NCBI GenBank assembly: GCA_036506275.1
Contig: DASXSB010000115.1
Coordinates: 1-40,669 of the forward strand
Direction: 5' to 3'
DNA length: 40,669 nucleotides
From: DASXSB01 sp036506275
GTDB taxonomy: Bacteria; Methylomirabilota; Methylomirabilia; Rokubacteriales; CSP1-6
Below, one piece after another: positions 34,213 through 40,669 of this stretch (within the stretch, counting starts at the first letter, position 1; each line of letters starts with the position of its first letter). The notes under the pieces were generated by a model. It searched no databases. It had not been told where the DNA came from and saw nothing but the letters and a program-made list of their open reading frames with translations. A program made the translations under genes and the position numbers.

Positions 34213-34224
34213 TAGACCGGTCTA
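34213..34224. promoter_or_regulatory. TetR operator candidate
   Basis: TAGACCGGTCTA is a perfect 12-bp palindrome in an AT-rich stretch (ATATATAGACCGG...) directly upstream of the TetR gene. LmrA/YxaF regulators of Bacillus bind sites with a TAGACC core, and the protein here has the matching HTH, so autoregulation is likely. Confidence 0.7.
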
Positions 34225-34300
34225 GATCATCAAGCCTCTCTTCTAACCCCGTGTTCGGTTGGTGGTAGCTCCGACGTCTCGGTCTCGATGTTCGGGCGAC

Positions 34301-34666
34301 CTAGATCCGTTTGGGGTCGGCGACGGTCCGCTCGTTCGTCAGGTTGCCGGTGTTGAGCGTGCCCTTCGGCTCGAGGAGGAGCATTTCCACTTCATCGGTC
34401 AGCGTCTTCGGGCAGTGCTCGACCGCGTGGGGGACGATGATGAACTCACCGGGCCCGACCTCGCGGTCACCGTCGCGGAACTGCATGAGCAGGCGGCCCC
34501 GAACCACGAGGAACAGCTCGTCTTCCGCGTCGTGGTGGTGCCAGACGAACTCGCCCGCGATCTTCACGATCTTGACGTGCATGTCGTTGACGTCTCCGAC
34601 GATCTTCGGCGACCAGCGGTCGGTGAAGCTCGAAAACTTCTCGGCGAGGCTGACGACGGGGATCAT
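34301..34666 (-). CDS. Small metal-type cupin protein
   Basis: A 121-residue cupin. Motif 1 is VWHHHDAEDELFLVVRG with three His and a Glu as metal ligands, motif 2 is GPGEFIIVPHAVEHCP. The first-motif triple His and late His are typical of metal-binding cupins. It follows the FAH-family gene on the same strand. The function cannot be named; related small cupins are often isomerases, dioxygenases or sensor proteins. Confidence 0.83.
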   Translation of the reverse strand: MIPVVSLAEKFSSFTDRWSPKIVGDVNDMHVKIVKIAGEFVWHHHDAEDELFLVVRGRLLMQFRDGDREVGPGEFIIVPHAVEHCPKTLTDEVEMLLLEPKGTLNTGNLTNERTVADPKRI

Positions 34667-34711
34667 GGCTGCAGCTCCTTTTCGAAGACGGTCTCGACGC
34701 CGCGAGAAAAC

Positions 34712-35722
34712 TCACGCCAGCGTGAACTGGAGCTCGCCGAGCTTTTCGATGGTCGACGTGACGCGGTCGCCGGGCTTGAGCCAGACCTGCTTTTCCTTGG
34801 GATAGCCGGAGATCACACCCTCCGGGGTGCCCGTGAAGATGATATCGCCGGGCTTCAGCGTGAAGTGCTTGGAGATGTAACTCACGAGGCTCGCGCAGCT
34901 GAACACCATGTCGCTCGTGTTGGAGGACTGGCGGACCTCACCGTTCACGCGACATTCGATCTTGAGCGCGTTGGGATTCGGGATCTGGTCGGCGGTGACG
35001 AGGTAGGGACCGATCGGTCCCGAGTTGTCGAGGCTCTTGCCGAGCATCCACTGGCTCGAGCGCGCCTGGAGATCGCGCGCGGTGAAGTCGTTGCCGGTGC
35101 AGTAGCCGAAGACGTAGGAGAGCGCGTCCGCCTCGCTCACGTTGCGCGCGACCTTCCCCATCACCACCACCAGCTCCACCTCGTAGTCGAACTTCTCCGC
35201 CTGCTCCTGGGACACCTTGATGACGCCGCGATGCCCCATGAGGGCGCTGTTGTACTTGTTGAACAGGATGGGAAGCGCCGGCACCTGCTGTCCCACCTCC
35301 GCCGCGTGCTTCCGGTAGTTCAGGCCGACGCAGATGATCTTCTCGGGATTGGTCACGCACGGCCCCAGCGGCACGCTGTCCTCGGCGACGATGAAGCCGT
35401 CGCCCTTCCCGTTGGTCGTGCGCTCCACCAGTCGGCGCAGCGCCGGTCCGCCGCCGCGCTCCATCACCTCGTCGATGGTGGTGGGCGCCTTCAGCTTCAG
35501 CGACGCCTCCGCCTTGCGCACGTCGATGATTCCGCGCTCGGTGCGAACGCCAAGGCTCGCGTCCAGGCCACGGCGGATGGTAACGAACGTCATCCCGGTC
35601 GGCATCTCGCCGGGCGCGGCCGACGCGCCGCGGGCGGCCGCGAGCGCCGGGGCCGGCGCCAGAATGCCGGCCGACATGGCCACGCCGGCGGTCTTGAGGA
35701 ACGTGCGACGGTTTTGAGTCAT
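34712..35722 (-). CDS. Tat-signal-bearing fumarylacetoacetate-hydrolase-family protein
   Basis: A 336-residue FAH-fold protein. The first 30 residues are a Tat-type signal (NRRTFLKTAGVAMSAG, then a hydrophobic AAPALA region). The mature domain has ICVGLNYRKHAAEVG, the metal pair in FDYEVELVVVMG, GYCTGNDFTARDLQ and the C-terminal TGTPEGVISG. FAH proteins hydrolyse or decarboxylate beta-diketo acids and are usually cytoplasmic, so an exported one is unusual. ATG 35722 has a GGAGG ribosome-binding site 7 bases before it; longer frames beyond it lack one. The downstream cupin may be co-transcribed. Confidence 0.88.
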   Translation of the reverse strand: MTQNRRTFLKTAGVAMSAGILAPAPALAAARGASAAPGEMPTGMTFVTIRRGLDASLGVRTERGIIDVRKAEASLKLKAPTTIDEVMERGGGPALRRLVERTTNGKGDGFIVAEDSVPLGPCVTNPEKIICVGLNYRKHAAEVGQQVPALPILFNKYNSALMGHRGVIKVSQEQAEKFDYEVELVVVMGKVARNVSEADALSYVFGYCTGNDFTARDLQARSSQWMLGKSLDNSGPIGPYLVTADQIPNPNALKIECRVNGEVRQSSNTSDMVFSCASLVSYISKHFTLKPGDIIFTGTPEGVISGYPKEKQVWLKPGDRVTSTIEKLGELQFTLA

Positions 35723-35823
35723 GACGGGCCTCCTTGGGGTTCGTGACGGCGCCGAGATCGCGATGAGACTATAGCGGATAAGTTGACCGGGGCGCCGGCG
35801 CTCAGTAAGCTCTCGGTCTTTCG

Positions 35824-36726
35824 ATGGGGTTCCTTCAGCGCGCGCGATCGATGTGGCGGCTCTGGCGGACGGAGGGCACCGAGGCCGTCCGTGACCGCGC
35901 GCGCGACCGCGTGCGCGGGCTCCTGGGGGCGGGAGAGCTCGAAGCGCGCGTGGAGGCGCTCGAGGCACGGTTTGCCGCCGTCTCCACGTGGACGGTGATG
36001 AGCTGGATCGAGCAGGCCGCGCTCGCCGACACCCCCCTCGTGTCGGTCGTCCTGCCGACCCGAAATCGGAGCACGCTCCTCCCGCGCGCGGTCGCCTCCG
36101 TGCGGGCGCAGATCTACTCGAACTGGGAGCTGATCGTGGTGGACGACGGCAGCACCGACGACACACCGGCCACCATCGAGCGCCTCCGTGGTGAGCTCGG
36201 TGAGGATCGCGTGCGCTCGAGCCGCATCGCGCACGGCGGGGTGTGCGCTGCGCGCAACCACGCCCTCGCCCAGGCCAAGGGCTCGCTGACCACCTACCTC
36301 GACGACGACAACGTCATGCACCCGCTCTGGCTCAAGGCCGTGGTGTGGGCGTTCTCACAGCGGCCGGAGGTGGACGTCCTCTATGGCGGCATCGTCGTCG
36401 ACGATGTCCGTCGCGTGCTGCGTCGGGACGCGGGCGATCTGCCGTCGTACCACCTGTATCCGTTCGATCGGCGGCACCTGATCGAGAGCAACCTGGCCGA
36501 CATCGGCGCCATCGCTCATCGGAGCGGCCTCCCCGAGGCGCACTTCGACGAGAGCTTGCGGGAGATGGGCGACTGGGATCTGCTCGTGCGCCTCACCCGC
36601 GCCAAGGCCCCGCTCGTGCTTCCCGCCATCGCCTGCTTCTACTCGACCGTGGAACCCGACCGCCTCAGTGGCGGCCAGACCCACGACGCCGATTTCGCGC
36701 GCGTCCAGCGGAAGGCGCGCGAATGA
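35824..36726 (+). CDS. Family 2 glycosyltransferase
   Basis: A 300-residue GT2-fold protein. An N-terminal helical region of about 70 residues (LEARVEALEARFAAV, likely coiled coil) precedes the catalytic domain. VSVVLPTRNRSTLLPRAVAS and WELIVVDDGSTDDTP bind the nucleotide sugar; YLDDDNVMHPLWL is the metal-binding DxD; MGDWDLLVRL supplies the catalytic base region. It transfers a sugar to an unknown acceptor, probably in surface polysaccharide or glycolipid synthesis. Its TGA overlaps the next ATG, which codes for an alkaline-phosphatase-fold protein. Confidence 0.9.
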   Translation: MGFLQRARSMWRLWRTEGTEAVRDRARDRVRGLLGAGELEARVEALEARFAAVSTWTVMSWIEQAALADTPLVSVVLPTRNRSTLLPRAVASVRAQIYSNWELIVVDDGSTDDTPATIERLRGELGEDRVRSSRIAHGGVCAARNHALAQAKGSLTTYLDDDNVMHPLWLKAVVWAFSQRPEVDVLYGGIVVDDVRRVLRRDAGDLPSYHLYPFDRRHLIESNLADIGAIAHRSGLPEAHFDESLREMGDWDLLVRLTRAKAPLVLPAIACFYSTVEPDRLSGGQTHDADFARVQRKARE

Positions 36727-38327
36727 CTCCGCGCGCCCGCATCGTCGTCCTCGGTTTCGACGCCTGCGATGCCGACCTCGTCCGCGACCTGGCGGCGTCA
36801 GGGGAGCTTCCCGCGTTCCGCCGGCTTCTCGATGGCTGGGCGAGGGCGCGCATTCGCAACCCCTACGGTCTCTTCGTGGGCGCGCTGTGGCCGACGTTCT
36901 TCACCACGCGCTCGGCCGCGCTCACGGCCTTCCACTGCTGGGAGACGATCATCCCCGCCACGTACGAGCGCCGGCTGACCACGCCGCGCGAGATCATCGG
37001 GCGGCCGTTCTGGCGCGCGCTGAGCGACGCCGGACGGCGCGTGGCCGTGCTCGACGTTCCGCACACGCGCGTGGAGGGCGCGCTCAACGGCGTGCAGGTG
37101 GTGGAGTACGGGTGTCACGATCGGCACTTCGGCTTCCACACCTATCCACCGCCACTGGCGCGCGACATCGCCACGCGCTTCGGGCATCACCCGGTGTTCG
37201 CGGTCGATCCCGACGTCGAGCGCGAATTCGCCCCCGATGATTACGCGCACCGGGCGGGCCCCGTGCGAACCGCCGACGAGGAGCGGGCCCTCCTCCGCGA
37301 CATGCTGGACGGCCTCGAGCGCAAACGAGGCCTCTCGTCCTGGGTCCTCGGTGAGGGCGGCTGGGATTTGTTCATCTCGGTCTTCGGCGAGAGCCACGCG
37401 ACCGGGCATCAGATGTGGCACCTCCACGACCCCGCTCACCCGCGCCACGACGCGGCGCTGGCCCGCGAGCTCGGGGATCCTCTGCGACAGGTCTACGCCG
37501 GGCTCGACCGCGCTCTCGCCGAGCACCTCGCGCTCATCGACGACGACACCACCGTGCTCGTGCTCCTGAGTCACGGCATGGGACCACACTATGACGGAAC
37601 GCACTTGCTCGAGGAAATTCTCGGCCGCCTCGACGCCGCCGACGACCGGCGACGCAACGGCCAGCCCGTCGCCAGGCTGGCGAAGGCGGCCTGGAGCCGT
37701 CTGCCCGGGCAGATGCGCGCGATGCTCGCGCCGGCCGCCAGCGCCGCCCTCCAGCGGCGCGTTCGCAGCGAGCCGCCGGCTCCGTGCTCGGATGACGACG
37801 TCGGGCCCGCGGTGCGCGCACGCCGGCGCTTCTTTCGATCACCGAACAACTCCGTCTACGGCGGCGCGCGGATAAATCTGGAGAACCGCGAGCCGCGCGG
37901 GCTGGTGAGAGCAGGCGAGTTCGACGCGACGTGCGAGGCACTCCGTCAGGATCTCCTCGCCCTCGTGAACGTCGACACCGGCCGCCCGGCCGTCCGCGCC
38001 GTCGACCGCCTCGATGCGCACTACCTCCGTCCACCCGGCGATGCGCTCCCCGACCTGATCATCGACTGGAACCACGACGCGCCCATCGAAACCGTGTGGT
38101 CACCGAAGATCGGATTCGTGCACGCGCCCTACACGAACTGGCGAACCGGCGACCACAAGCCAGGCGGTCTCTTGCTCGCGGCCGGCCCCGGCATCGCCGC
38201 CGGCGCCGACCTCGGCGAGATTCCGATCGCCGATCTCGGACCGACGATCTGCGCCCGCCTCGGCGTCTCGCTGCGGGGAGACGACGGCCGTCCGGCCGCC
38301 GCGCTGATCGGCTCCGCCGCTACCTGA
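36723..38327 (+). CDS. Alkaline-phosphatase-superfamily phosphodiesterase/phosphotransferase-like protein
   Basis: A 534-residue protein of the alkaline-phosphatase superfamily, near the type I phosphodiesterase/nucleotide pyrophosphatase group. The first metal Asp is in VVLGFDACDADL, the nucleophile Thr in ALWPTFFTTRSA, further ligands in GESHATGHQMWHLHD and TVLVLLSHGMGPHYDG, and the last His in GDHKPGGLL. There is no signal peptide or membrane segment. It overlaps the glycosyltransferase by ATGA, so it may cleave or transfer a phospho-group on the same glycan or lipid. Its substrate is not known. Confidence 0.87.
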   Translation: MTPRARIVVLGFDACDADLVRDLAASGELPAFRRLLDGWARARIRNPYGLFVGALWPTFFTTRSAALTAFHCWETIIPATYERRLTTPREIIGRPFWRALSDAGRRVAVLDVPHTRVEGALNGVQVVEYGCHDRHFGFHTYPPPLARDIATRFGHHPVFAVDPDVEREFAPDDYAHRAGPVRTADEERALLRDMLDGLERKRGLSSWVLGEGGWDLFISVFGESHATGHQMWHLHDPAHPRHDAALARELGDPLRQVYAGLDRALAEHLALIDDDTTVLVLLSHGMGPHYDGTHLLEEILGRLDAADDRRRNGQPVARLAKAAWSRLPGQMRAMLAPAASAALQRRVRSEPPAPCSDDDVGPAVRARRRFFRSPNNSVYGGARINLENREPRGLVRAGEFDATCEALRQDLLALVNVDTGRPAVRAVDRLDAHYLRPPGDALPDLIIDWNHDAPIETVWSPKIGFVHAPYTNWRTGDHKPGGLLLAAGPGIAAGADLGEIPIADLGPTICARLGVSLRGDDGRPAAALIGSAAT

Positions 38328-38387
38328 TCCGCGCCCGCGCCGGTGGTTGGAAGACGCCGGTCGCGTCAGCGACGCCCCGCGCAGGCG

Positions 38388-39278
38388 TCAGACCTGTCCC
38401 ACCCACGACGCGTCCGCGACCTCAGCCCACCGCGCGCGAATGGCCTCGTAGCGATCCGCGGGGAGCACACCGCGCGCGACGGCGGCGGCGTTCTCCTGCC
38501 ACCGGCCGGGGCGCGACGTACCGACGATGGCCGTGTGGACGCCGGGCACGGCGAGCGTGAAGCGCAGCGCGGTCGCCGCCGCCTCGCCGCGCAGGAAGTC
38601 GTAGTCGAGCGTGCGGAGGCGATCCCAGTACTCGTAGTGGTAGGCGTTCCGGGGCGGCTTGCGGGTGCTCGTCCACGCTGCGTTGGCGATCGGGCGCTTG
38701 GCGATGACGCCCATGTTGCGCTCGCGCGCGAGCGGCAGCGTGAGCGTCAGCGCTTCTTGATCGGCGATGCTCACCGACGTCTGGAGCGTGTCGAACGCGC
38801 CGCACTCGACGGCGTAGCGGGCGGCGCCGCCGTCGCCGCTGTAGCCGATGTAGCGCGTCTGACCCCGCTCGCGCGCCGTCTGGAGCGCCGCGATCACGTC
38901 GCCGCGCCTCAGCTCGTCCTCGGAGCAGCTATGGAGCTGGACGAGGTCAACGTGGTCGGTGCGCAGGCGCTCGAGGCTCCGCTCGATCGTCTTGAGCAGG
39001 GACGCCGGGCGCCAGTCGCCGCGCCCGAAGCCACGCGGATGGCCGCACTTCGTGAAGAGGTAGAGCTCTCGCCGCCGGCCGGCCACGGCGCCGCCGATGA
39101 GCTGCTCGCTGCGCAGGTAGCACTCGGCGGTGTCGACGACGTTGAGGCCGGCGTCGAGCGCCTCCCCGAGAATCCGGGCGACGGTCGCGGGCGCCGCCTC
39201 GTCGTAGCCGATCTCGCTGCCGCCGAAGCCGAGCACGCTCACGTGCATGTCGGTGCGGCCGAGCCGGCGCTGCTCCAC
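38388..39278 (-). CDS. Aldo/keto reductase
   Basis: A 296-residue TIM-barrel NADPH-dependent oxidoreductase. The tetrad is visible: Asp and Tyr in NVVDTAECYLRSE, Lys in LYLFTKCGHP, His in VDLVQLHSCSEDE. The N-terminus MEQRRLGRTDMHVSVLGFGG is the standard AKR start. It reduces aldehydes or ketones, or oxidises sugars. It is alone on the minus strand next to a small membrane-anchored gene 4 bases upstream of its start. Confidence 0.93.
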   Translation of the reverse strand: MEQRRLGRTDMHVSVLGFGGSEIGYDEAAPATVARILGEALDAGLNVVDTAECYLRSEQLIGGAVAGRRRELYLFTKCGHPRGFGRGDWRPASLLKTIERSLERLRTDHVDLVQLHSCSEDELRRGDVIAALQTARERGQTRYIGYSGDGGAARYAVECGAFDTLQTSVSIADQEALTLTLPLARERNMGVIAKRPIANAAWTSTRKPPRNAYHYEYWDRLRTLDYDFLRGEAAATALRFTLAVPGVHTAIVGTSRPGRWQENAAAVARGVLPADRYEAIRARWAEVADASWVGQV

Positions 39279-39282
39279 GACG

Positions 39283-39639
39283 CTAGGCGTGTCGCAGCGT
39301 CGGCACCGCCGCCGGGCGAACCACCCGCTCGCCGGCCGGCCTGACGATCAGCTCGTAGTCCGCCGGCATCTCGCGCAGGACGAGCGGCCATTCGCGTGTC
39401 ACCAGCCAGTCGTAGCCGCTCGGCGTCGAGAGCACGACGCGGCCGGGTCGCCACGGCGCCTTCGGCACCACCGTCACCGACAGGAACGAGTCTCCGCCGA
39501 GGTCGCGCCGCACCACGGCGTCGATGACGGCGCGCAGGGCGAGGGCCTGATCGGCCCGGCGTTCCCTCCACTCCGCGACGAGGAGCGGAGCCACCACGAG
39601 TCCCCCGATCAGGGTCGCCGCGATGAAGAGCTCTGCCAT
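39283..39639 (-). CDS. Small membrane-anchored protein of unknown function
   Basis: A 118-residue protein with one N-terminal hydrophobic helix (ELFIAATLIGGLVVAPLLVA, about residues 3-22) followed by Arg/Glu-rich sequence and a soluble domain of about 85 residues containing SFLSVTVVPKAPWRPG and a WLVTREWPLVLR strand. I do not recognise the family. ATG 39639 is preferred: AAGGAGG lies 7 bases before it, whereas ATG 39645 would be too close. Confidence 0.65.
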   Translation of the reverse strand: MAELFIAATLIGGLVVAPLLVAEWRERRADQALALRAVIDAVVRRDLGGDSFLSVTVVPKAPWRPGRVVLSTPSGYDWLVTREWPLVLREMPADYELIVRPAGERVVRPAAVPTLRHA

Positions 39640-39734
39640 CGTCATTCCTCCTTGTCTGTAGAGATGACGGAGAAGGCGCCGGAGATTCCGATTTGCTACA
39701 GTGTGGACGGCCGACGACCGGCTGAGGAGGCGCG

Positions 39735-40669
39735 ATGAAGCTGCCGGCGCGCGTGACGATGTGCGAGGTGGGGACGCGGGACGGATTCCAGATCGAGCCC
39801 GACTTCATTCCCACCGAGCTCAAGGTCGAAGTCGTGAATCGCCTCGCGGAGGCGGGCGTGCCGCGCATCGAGGTGACGTCGTTCGTGCACCCCAAGGTGG
39901 TGCCGCAGCTCCGCGACGCCGAAGAGGTCATGGCGAAGATCACCCGGCGCCCTGGCACCCGCTACGCCGCGCTCGTTCCCAACGACAAGGGCGCGGTACG
40001 TGCGGTGGACGCCGGCGTCGATGCCATCCACACCGTCGTGTCCGCGAGCGAGAGCCACAATCTCGCCAACGTCAACATGACGATCGCGGAATCGATGGAA
40101 AAGCTGCGGGCGGTGATGCAGGTGGCCGCCCGCGCCGGCGTGCCCGTGGCCTCCGGCATCTCGACCTCGTTCGGCTGCCCGTTCGAGGGCGACGTCCCCG
40201 TGGCGCAGCTCGAGAGCGTGGTGGCGCGGCTCGTCGATCTCGGCGCGCGCGCCATCGGTCTCGCCGACACCACCGGCATGGCCAACCCGCGCCAGGTGAC
40301 GCAGGTCCTGGAGCGCCTGCTCCCGCGCTTCCCCGGCGTGGAGTGGACGCTGCACACCCACGACACCCGCGCCATGGCGATCCCGAACATCCTCGCCGCC
40401 ATGCAGTGTGGCCTCACCAATTTCGACGCGTCCATCGGCGGGCTCGGCGGCTGTCCCTTCGCGCCCGGCGCCTCCGGCAATGTCTGCACGGAGGACCTCG
40501 TCCACTGCCTGGCCGCCATGGGCGTGGAAACGGGCATCGATCTCGACGCGCTCATCGAGGCCTCCCGGCGCGTCCAGCAGATCCTCGGCCGCGCGCTGCC
40601 GGGCCAGATCGTGAAGGCGGGCCCGTGGACGCGGCGCTATCCCCTGCCCGACGGCGTGAAGGAGAGGAT
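39735..40669 (+). CDS. Hydroxymethylglutaryl-CoA lyase (partial, cut by the window end)
   Basis: About 311 codons are present and the frame is open at the window edge, so the last few residues are missing. VTMCEVGTRDGFQ holds the catalytic Arg-Asp region, HTHDTRAMAIPN gives metal-binding His residues, and the family loop GLGGCPFAPGASGNVCTEDL carries the catalytic Cys. The reaction splits HMG-CoA or a related 3-hydroxy-3-methyl acyl-CoA to acetyl-CoA and acetoacetate-type acid. AGGAGG lies just before ATG 39735; TACAGT at 39697-39702 is a weak -10 candidate. Confidence 0.93.
   Translation, partial: MKLPARVTMCEVGTRDGFQIEPDFIPTELKVEVVNRLAEAGVPRIEVTSFVHPKVVPQLRDAEEVMAKITRRPGTRYAALVPNDKGAVRAVDAGVDAIHTVVSASESHNLANVNMTIAESMEKLRAVMQVAARAGVPVASGISTSFGCPFEGDVPVAQLESVVARLVDLGARAIGLADTTGMANPRQVTQVLERLLPRFPGVEWTLHTHDTRAMAIPNILAAMQCGLTNFDASIGGLGGCPFAPGASGNVCTEDLVHCLAAMGVETGIDLDALIEASRRVQQILGRALPGQIVKAGPWTRRYPLPDGVKER

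Overview
The window is a very GC-rich, densely packed bacterial chromosome segment. Many neighbouring genes overlap by 1-4 bases (ATGA, GTGA, TTGA). The content is dominated by branched-chain-type ABC transport, CoA-ester metabolism (CoA-transferase, crotonases, acyl-CoA dehydrogenase, HMG-CoA lyase), amidohydrolases and Tat-exported enzymes. This resembles soil or subsurface lineages such as Candidatus Rokubacteria/Methylomirabilota. That placement is inferred from style and gene content; no rRNA or marker gene is present. No phage, insertion sequence or CRISPR array was seen.

Layout. 1-1217: tail of a TPP-dependent enzyme and an exported MetX-like alpha/beta hydrolase. 1237-6141 (minus strand): cupin, basic DUF6496-type protein, a coupled amidohydrolase/serine hydrolase/P450 group, and a winged-helix/nucleotidyltransferase pair behind a large nested palindrome. 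6278-10073 (plus): Tat-exported DUF6282-like protein, SDR, LLM oxidoreductase, lipase-like protein. 10149-17950 (plus): a tightly coupled operon with citrate/methylcitrate synthase, aconitase, PrpF, an unknown protein, an acyltransferase, a creatininase-family protein and a crotonase. 17996-20218 (minus): a four-domain signalling fusion (metallo-beta-lactamase, receiver, cNMP-binding, GGDEF-like). 20344-25971 (plus): a complete Liv-type ABC transporter followed by a MetE-C-like protein.

26016-27440 is the most remarkable part. Two adjacent exported redox proteins each carry an in-frame TGA exactly where the catalytic cysteine belongs: a peroxiredoxin with T-G-T-U and a TlpA/ResA-like thioredoxin with W-U-P-D-C. 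Each TGA is followed at the expected distance by a hairpin with GU in its apical loop, as in bacterial SECIS elements. They overlap by ATGA and are followed by a small membrane-anchored protein. I read this as a selenocysteine-based periplasmic peroxide-reduction module. Conventional gene calling would break both genes.

27528-30686 (plus): class III CoA-transferase, enoyl-CoA hydratase and acyl-CoA dehydrogenase. 30687-34300: a visibly less GC-rich block on the minus strand holding an LmrA/YxaF-like TetR regulator with a perfect 12-bp palindrome upstream, a PaaI-type thioesterase, a mandelate racemase with every catalytic residue conserved, and a D-tartrate-dehydratase-like enolase-superfamily protein. 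It looks like an acquired hydroxy-acid catabolic cassette. 34301-35722 (minus): cupin and a Tat-signal-bearing FAH-family protein. 35824-38327 (plus): glycosyltransferase 2 coupled to an alkaline-phosphatase-superfamily protein. 38388-39639 (minus): aldo/keto reductase and a small membrane-anchored protein. 39735 to the end (plus): HMG-CoA lyase cut by the window edge. No gene-free stretch exceeds 300 bases.
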